A DNA stretch of 47,264 nucleotides, from positions 1-47,264 of the forward strand of contig NZ_BFAY01000004.1 of NCBI RefSeq assembly GCF_003112675.1, given 5' to 3'. The translations under genes and the position numbers were made by a program. The notes under the pieces were generated by a model. It was not told where the DNA came from. It saw only the letters and a program-made list of their open reading frames with translations, and did not search any database. This document shows positions 43,802-47,264 of the stretch, piece after piece; position 1 is the first letter of the stretch, and each line of letters begins with the position of its first letter. The DNA comes from Leptospira johnsonii. GTDB taxonomy: Bacteria > Spirochaetota > Leptospiria > Leptospirales > Leptospiraceae.

Positions 43802-45376
43802 ATGAATAGAAATTTGGAATTGGAGCGTCAAGGGGAAGTTGCCGCAAACTATCTAAGGATTTTTTTAACCATAGTTTTTATTTTCGGGACCGCATTCGGA
43901 TTAGTTTGGAAAAGCGGGATCCAAGCAGTTTTAGGTTATTATATCGGAGGGATCGTTGCGTATTCCTTCATCATCTTCTTTTCCATTTTTGTAATGAAGT
44001 TTTTCGGCTACAAACCTTGGTTGAAATACGCTACAGTGTTCCTGGAGTTTATCGGTTATGCGATCGTGCAAGCTGGTTATTTCGGAACAGAAGACCAATG
44101 GAAACCGAATGGGATCTTGAGTCCTGCCAACTATGGGATCTATTTTCTAATTTTAGCAGGGACCATTTTTAGGTTCAATCCTAGATTCACTTTTATCACA
44201 TCTACAGTTTTAGCAGTTCAATTCACAGCGATGTCGATGACGCTTACCATTCTGAATCCTCAGCTTCTGACTATGGGATATGAAGGAATGATCCGATTGA
44301 GATCTCCTCTTGTAATTTTAATGGGAGTGTTCTTATTCGCATTCGGGGTAACAATCTCTTATGCAACCAAATTCGTAAGAAGATTGGTAGAAGAAGCGCA
44401 AAGCGCAGAAGAAAGAGCTATTCGCAATTATACCTCCGCGAAAGAGATCTTGCACAGTTCCGAAACAGTAGCGGAAGAACTTCGCAAATCCTTAATAGAT
44501 GTAGAAGATGTGGCCAAGGCAAACGAGGATAGCAGCCGAGATCTAGCAAGTATGGTAGAAGAAACATCCGCCACTCTGGAAGAAATGGGAGCAAGTATAG
44601 AATCTATCGCAAAGATGGCGGAACAACAGGACGAATTTGGGGACGATACTTCTACTTCTATCGATAAATGGAAGGACCAAATGGTCCGAGTTTTCGAGGC
44701 AGTATCCTTTGCTCGAAGTTTGGGAGAAGGTTCGGCAGCCACCGCGATAGAAGGGGAGGGTACAGTCCGAATCGCATTAGACGTGTTTTCTCAATTTAAG
44801 GGAACTGTCCAAGAAGTTAGTAAGATCTTAGGAGTGATCCAGGATCTCGCAGGAAAAACAAATTTACTTTCTTTGAATGCAGCCATCGAAGCAGCAAGGG
44901 CGGGAGAAGCAGGAAAAGGCTTTTCCGTAGTCGCAGAAGAAGTAAGCAAACTTGCGGATTCTTCCTCCAGAAACGCGAAAGAGATTGTAAAGCAGATCGG
45001 AGCCTTGGGAGAAGCTTCTGATACAAGTTCCGAAAAATTCGGAGAATTGGTCCAGGCTTTCCGTGAATTGACCTCAGGAATCGGTTCCATTGGAGAAGCG
45101 CTTGCTCAGGTGGGAGATTCGGTAGACAGGCAGAAAAGTTTATCTACGGAAGTAGAAGAAAAGAATAAGCAGATCCGCGATCTTTCCAGAGAAATGAAAA
45201 ATTCTACATTAGAACAATCGAATGGAACCAAACAGATCCTGGACGGGATAGAATATCTGAGCAAAAGATCTATGGAAATGTCCGAGATCACAGAAAAACT
45301 CAGGACTAGTTTGGAAAGATTGAAAGGCACTTCTCAATCTTTGACAAAAACCTTAGAGGCGACTAAGTTGGAATAG
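43802..45376 (+). CDS. methyl-accepting chemotaxis protein with polytopic membrane sensor
   Basis: 524 residues with the same plan as the receptor at 1496-3067. About six transmembrane helices fill residues 15-195, then a coiled coil leads to the signalling domain. The hairpin tip reads [20 protein letters not shown] followed by [20 protein letters not shown]. The helical repeat region carries Glu-rich, Ala- and Ser-containing stretches suited to methylation ([19 protein letters not shown]). No HAMP domain or large periplasmic loop is seen. GAGGG lies four bases upstream of the ATG but is inside a predicted leader hairpin. Confidence 0.9.
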   Translation: MNRNLELERQGEVAANYLRIFLTIVFIFGTAFGLVWKSGIQAVLGYYIGGIVAYSFIIFFSIFVMKFFGYKPWLKYATVFLEFIGYAIVQAGYFGTEDQWKPNGILSPANYGIYFLILAGTIFRFNPRFTFITSTVLAVQFTAMSMTLTILNPQLLTMGYEGMIRLRSPLVILMGVFLFAFGVTISYATKFVRRLVEEAQSAEERAIRNYTSAKEILHSSETVAEELRKSLIDVEDVAKANEDSSRDLASMVEETSATLEEMGASIESIAKMAEQQDEFGDDTSTSIDKWKDQMVRVFEAVSFARSLGEGSAATAIEGEGTVRIALDVFSQFKGTVQEVSKILGVIQDLAGKTNLLSLNAAIEAARAGEAGKGFSVVAEEVSKLADSSSRNAKEIVKQIGALGEASDTSSEKFGELVQAFRELTSGIGSIGEALAQVGDSVDRQKSLSTEVEEKNKQIRDLSREMKNSTLEQSNGTKQILDGIEYLSKRSMEMSEITEKLRTSLERLKGTSQSLTKTLEATKLE

Positions 45377-45399
45377 TGGCCTACAGAGATTGAAAGGAT

Positions 45400-45437
45400 C
45401 TTTCATACGCCCTTCGACAAGAAGGAACGTATGAAGG
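45400..45437. terminator. two-tier hairpin between convergent genes
   Basis: CTTTCATACG (45400-45409) pairs with CGTATGAAGG (45428-45437) with one wobble. An inner CCTTC/GAAGG stem has loop GACAA. It lies between the MCP stop and the AhpD-like stop and could terminate both, although T-runs are short. Confidence 0.55.
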
Positions 45438-45454
45438 TTTAAACAGACCCGCTT

Positions 45455-45895
45455 TTAGTTTGGTGCGGTCATCCCGGTAGAGATCGCGATCCGGTTCCAG
45501 GAATTGATTGTATTGATCACAACGATCAAAGCGATAAATTCCTTTTCTTCAAAATGAGCCCGAACCCTAGCATACAGATCATCCGGAACCCCATGCTCCG
45601 AAATTTTAGTCACATATTCCGTTAATTCCAAAGCGGCTCTTTCTTTTTCGGTATAATAAGGAGCCTCTCTCCAAGCGTTCAAAAGATAGATCCTTCTTTC
45701 TTCTTCTCCTAATTTTCTCGCATCCACGGTGTGCATGTTAATACAAAAAGCGCAGCCGTTTATCTGAGAAGCTCTGATCTTTATTAGCTCATAAAGTTTG
45801 GTTTCGATCCCTGAGCTTTTCGCAAAGTTTTCCATCTCCATCATTCTTTCCAAAACCTGGGGATACACTTTGGCGTAATTGAATCTTGTGTTCAT
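45455..45895 (-). CDS. AhpD-like (carboxymuconolactone decarboxylase family) protein
   Basis: A 146-residue all-helical protein of the AhpD/CMD superfamily. The redox motif is intact: KIRASQINGCAFCINMHT has the CxxC pair and the downstream histidine (CAFCxxxH), which act in peroxidase or disulphide chemistry. AWREAPYYTEKERAALELTEYVT and the C-terminal VINTINSWNRIA are typical of the alkylhydroperoxidase-like branch. The probable role is defence against peroxide or thiol stress. AGAGGA sits five bases upstream of the ATG. Confidence 0.9.
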   Translation of the reverse strand: MNTRFNYAKVYPQVLERMMEMENFAKSSGIETKLYELIKIRASQINGCAFCINMHTVDARKLGEEERRIYLLNAWREAPYYTEKERAALELTEYVTKISEHGVPDDLYARVRAHFEEKEFIALIVVINTINSWNRIAISTGMTAPN

Positions 45896-46109
45896 TTGTT
45901 TCCTCTTTTAAAAGAAAGACGTTCGAAGTAAGGTCTTGTGACGGTGTGTTGGAAATTTTGGGAAATATTTCCAGCCTCTTCGTATTTCTACTAGAGAGCG
46001 AAAGGATACCTAGTAATAGCCGATATTGTTCGTTCGAAAGCGGCATGCTAAACTCATTTTCTGTGAAAATTGAAAAAACTTTTTTACCGAAATCTGAGAG
46101 AAACCTAAT

Positions 46110-46775
46110 ATGAAAAAAAGAACAGTATCCTTATTCTTCTTACTAACCATTACCTTTTTCACGAATTGCGACGGGTCGTCCGATGATAAGAGCACAATCC
46201 TCGCATTACTAATGAACAAAAAATGCATCAACCTTCCAAAGATTATCGTTGTAGTGGATCTCTCCTCCGGGAGTTCCATCGCTACATTTAACTGTTCAGT
46301 TTCCGACAGGCAATATATTTGCAGCGATGGGAATAGCGTTCAGTACAGGACTTTTTCTTCCGTTGAAGGTGCATTATTGGGAGTAGTAAATCCTCCAGGC
46401 GGAGGTGGTTTCGGTTTTTTCCCTTCTCAAAGAGGTTTACTAAGGAACAAGGCGACCAGCGTTTCAAATCCGAATAACGTATTGTATAATTTTACTTATA
46501 CATACGATCCCTCTCATCGTTTAGTGTCTGCTACCGACGAAATCAACTCCACTAGTCGAAGTTATGGCGATTATGATCTGAACGGATTTCCTTTAGATGT
46601 AGATGGAAGCAGTGCAAATTATTCATATGATTCGGGACGCAAACGCCCTAAGAGTATTTCAGTTAGTGGAGGTCCCGGTATACTTTTCGATTCAAAAGGT
46701 TGGGCGATTGAGTTTGCGGAAGGTCTGGATTCGATCGCTTTTGAGAATAGCGGATCCTTACAAATTTGCGACTGA
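46110..46775 (+). CDS. small lipoprotein with YD/Rhs-type repeats
   Basis: 221 residues. The signal VSLFFLLTITFFTNC marks a lipoprotein. The middle holds a Gly-rich stretch (PPGGGGFGFFPSQRG). The second half has two or three YD/Rhs-like units: FTYTYDPSHRLVSATDE, YGDYDLNGFPLDVDGSS and YSYDSGRKRPKSISV. It has no SpvB part, no Rhs core and no toxin tip. It may be a complete small accessory protein, an orphan fragment of an Rhs gene, or a receptor-like decoy. The protein ends at 46775, shortly before a cluster of GC-rich palindromes. Codon use is similar to its neighbours. Confidence 0.65.
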   Translation: MKKRTVSLFFLLTITFFTNCDGSSDDKSTILALLMNKKCINLPKIIVVVDLSSGSSIATFNCSVSDRQYICSDGNSVQYRTFSSVEGALLGVVNPPGGGGFGFFPSQRGLLRNKATSVSNPNNVLYNFTYTYDPSHRLVSATDEINSTSRSYGDYDLNGFPLDVDGSSANYSYDSGRKRPKSISVSGGPGILFDSKGWAIEFAEGLDSIAFENSGSLQICD

Positions 46776-46793
46776 TCTAAGTTTTGGGCGATC

Positions 46794-46886
46794 CTCCCGC
46801 TTCGCGGGAGTCGCGCTGCTACGTGTTCGCGCATTCGCGCTCATCCGAGCTTCGCTCGGACTAAAGCACTTCGCATCGCTATCGCG
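46794..46886. repeat. cluster of GC-rich palindromes
   Basis: A GC-rich island in AT-rich DNA with repeated TTCGC/GCGAA words. Two perfect hairpins are CTCCCGC-TTC-GCGGGAG (46794-46810) and TCCGAGC-TTC-GCTCGGA (46844-46860), both with seven-base stems and the same TTC loop. Smaller CGCG inverted repeats lie between and after them. It resembles a dispersed REP-like intergenic element and could also work as a terminator. Confidence 0.65.
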
Positions 46887-47264
46887 GGGGCTTTCTTGGA
46901 AATATTTTATAGATTTCTAATGTGATTTCCCGTTCGGCTTTTGGGGGGTCCAAGCGGAGTATTTTTTCCGGAAAATTCTCCTTCTTTTCTCTAAAAAAAT
47001 AGGAAAGATAAATCACGTTTTTCCTTGACCGGCTAACTCAATTCTCTACATTGGTTTTTACGGCCTTTTCCGTATGGGAAATCGTCGGCAAAGCCAAACG
47101 AGTAAAAAAGACGGAGACTTTCTCCCTCAAAAACAAAACTCGCTGCGGCAAATAATCAGTTCTTTTACAACGAATATAACTGCGAATGAGAAATTAAAAT
47201 TTTTTATTAGCTGAGATTAGGTTATGGTGATGAGTTCGCCATGATATTAATAATCTCGAACACT
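46887..47264. other. gene-free end of the window
   Basis: No coding region of convincing length is seen to the end of the window. A promoter-like pair lies at 47025-47052. The next gene, if rightward, starts outside the window. Confidence 0.4.
47025..47052 (+). promoter_or_regulatory. possible promoter near the window end
   Basis: TTGACC (47025-47030) and TACATT (47047-47052) are separated by 16 bases, a fair match to a housekeeping promoter. No gene follows within the window. Confidence 0.35.

Noticed and set aside
46603..46920. Frame running through the GC-rich palindromes
   Set aside because: It is out of frame with the YD-repeat lipoprotein and its sequence comes from the palindromic element.

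Overview
The window looks like a piece of a Leptospira chromosome (a spirochaete). The best evidence is a tandem pair of homologues of the leptospiral porin OmpL1 (25819-27801). Other signs are many exported lipoproteins with loose spirochaetal lipoboxes, several genes of types common in Leptospira, and moderately AT-rich coding sequence. No rRNA, CRISPR array, insertion sequence or phage gene was seen. I cannot name the species.

Layout. 1-6900: tRNA-Leu(UAG), then a leftward series of NHL-propeller lipoprotein, chemotaxis receptor, CPBP protease, membrane protein, FFLEELY-motif protein, SPOR protein and coaE. 6900-7634: a long gene-free, AT-rich leader full of inverted and direct repeats. 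7635-24307: the most interesting part, an apparent rightward operon. It holds two tandem ~1,460-residue lipoproteins whose N-terminal halves resemble the pore-forming part of anthrax protective antigen (PA). Next is a 2,532-residue lipoprotein with SpvB, FG-GAP, TcdB-middle and Rhs regions (a TcB-TcC-like cocoon) ending in an unrecognised C-terminal domain. A small two-helix membrane protein overlaps its 3' end and could be its immunity protein. 24752-31004: a small conserved-looking protein, tRNA-Phe(GAA), a PCMT-type methyltransferase, the two OmpL1 paralogues, a TPP riboswitch with thiC, and a beta-barrel protein. 31350-37717: an isoprenoid-synthase-like protein, a 7TM-SpoIIE phosphatase, a sulfatase-modifying-factor-fold protein, a lipoprotein and two tandem DUF2147 proteins. 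37841-47264: M14 carboxypeptidase, EamA transporter, Asp-box-like lipoprotein, another lipoprotein, a putative outer-membrane barrel, a second chemotaxis receptor, an AhpD-like protein, and a small YD/Rhs-type lipoprotein followed by a cluster of GC-rich palindromes.

How the genes may work together. The central operon is the candidate new system. In known Tc toxins the TcB-TcC cocoon docks on a TcA pore. Here a cocoon-like protein lies directly behind two PA-like pore proteins and no TcA-like gene is visible. The model that PA-like lipoproteins form a membrane pore or docking platform for an Rhs toxin is an inference. It rests on domain recognition by eye, gene order, very short intergenic gaps (10 bases between the first two genes) and a 16-bp stem-loop between the second and third. 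Elsewhere the window is ordinary housekeeping, surface and signalling genes, with three tandem duplications (PA-like, OmpL1, DUF2147).
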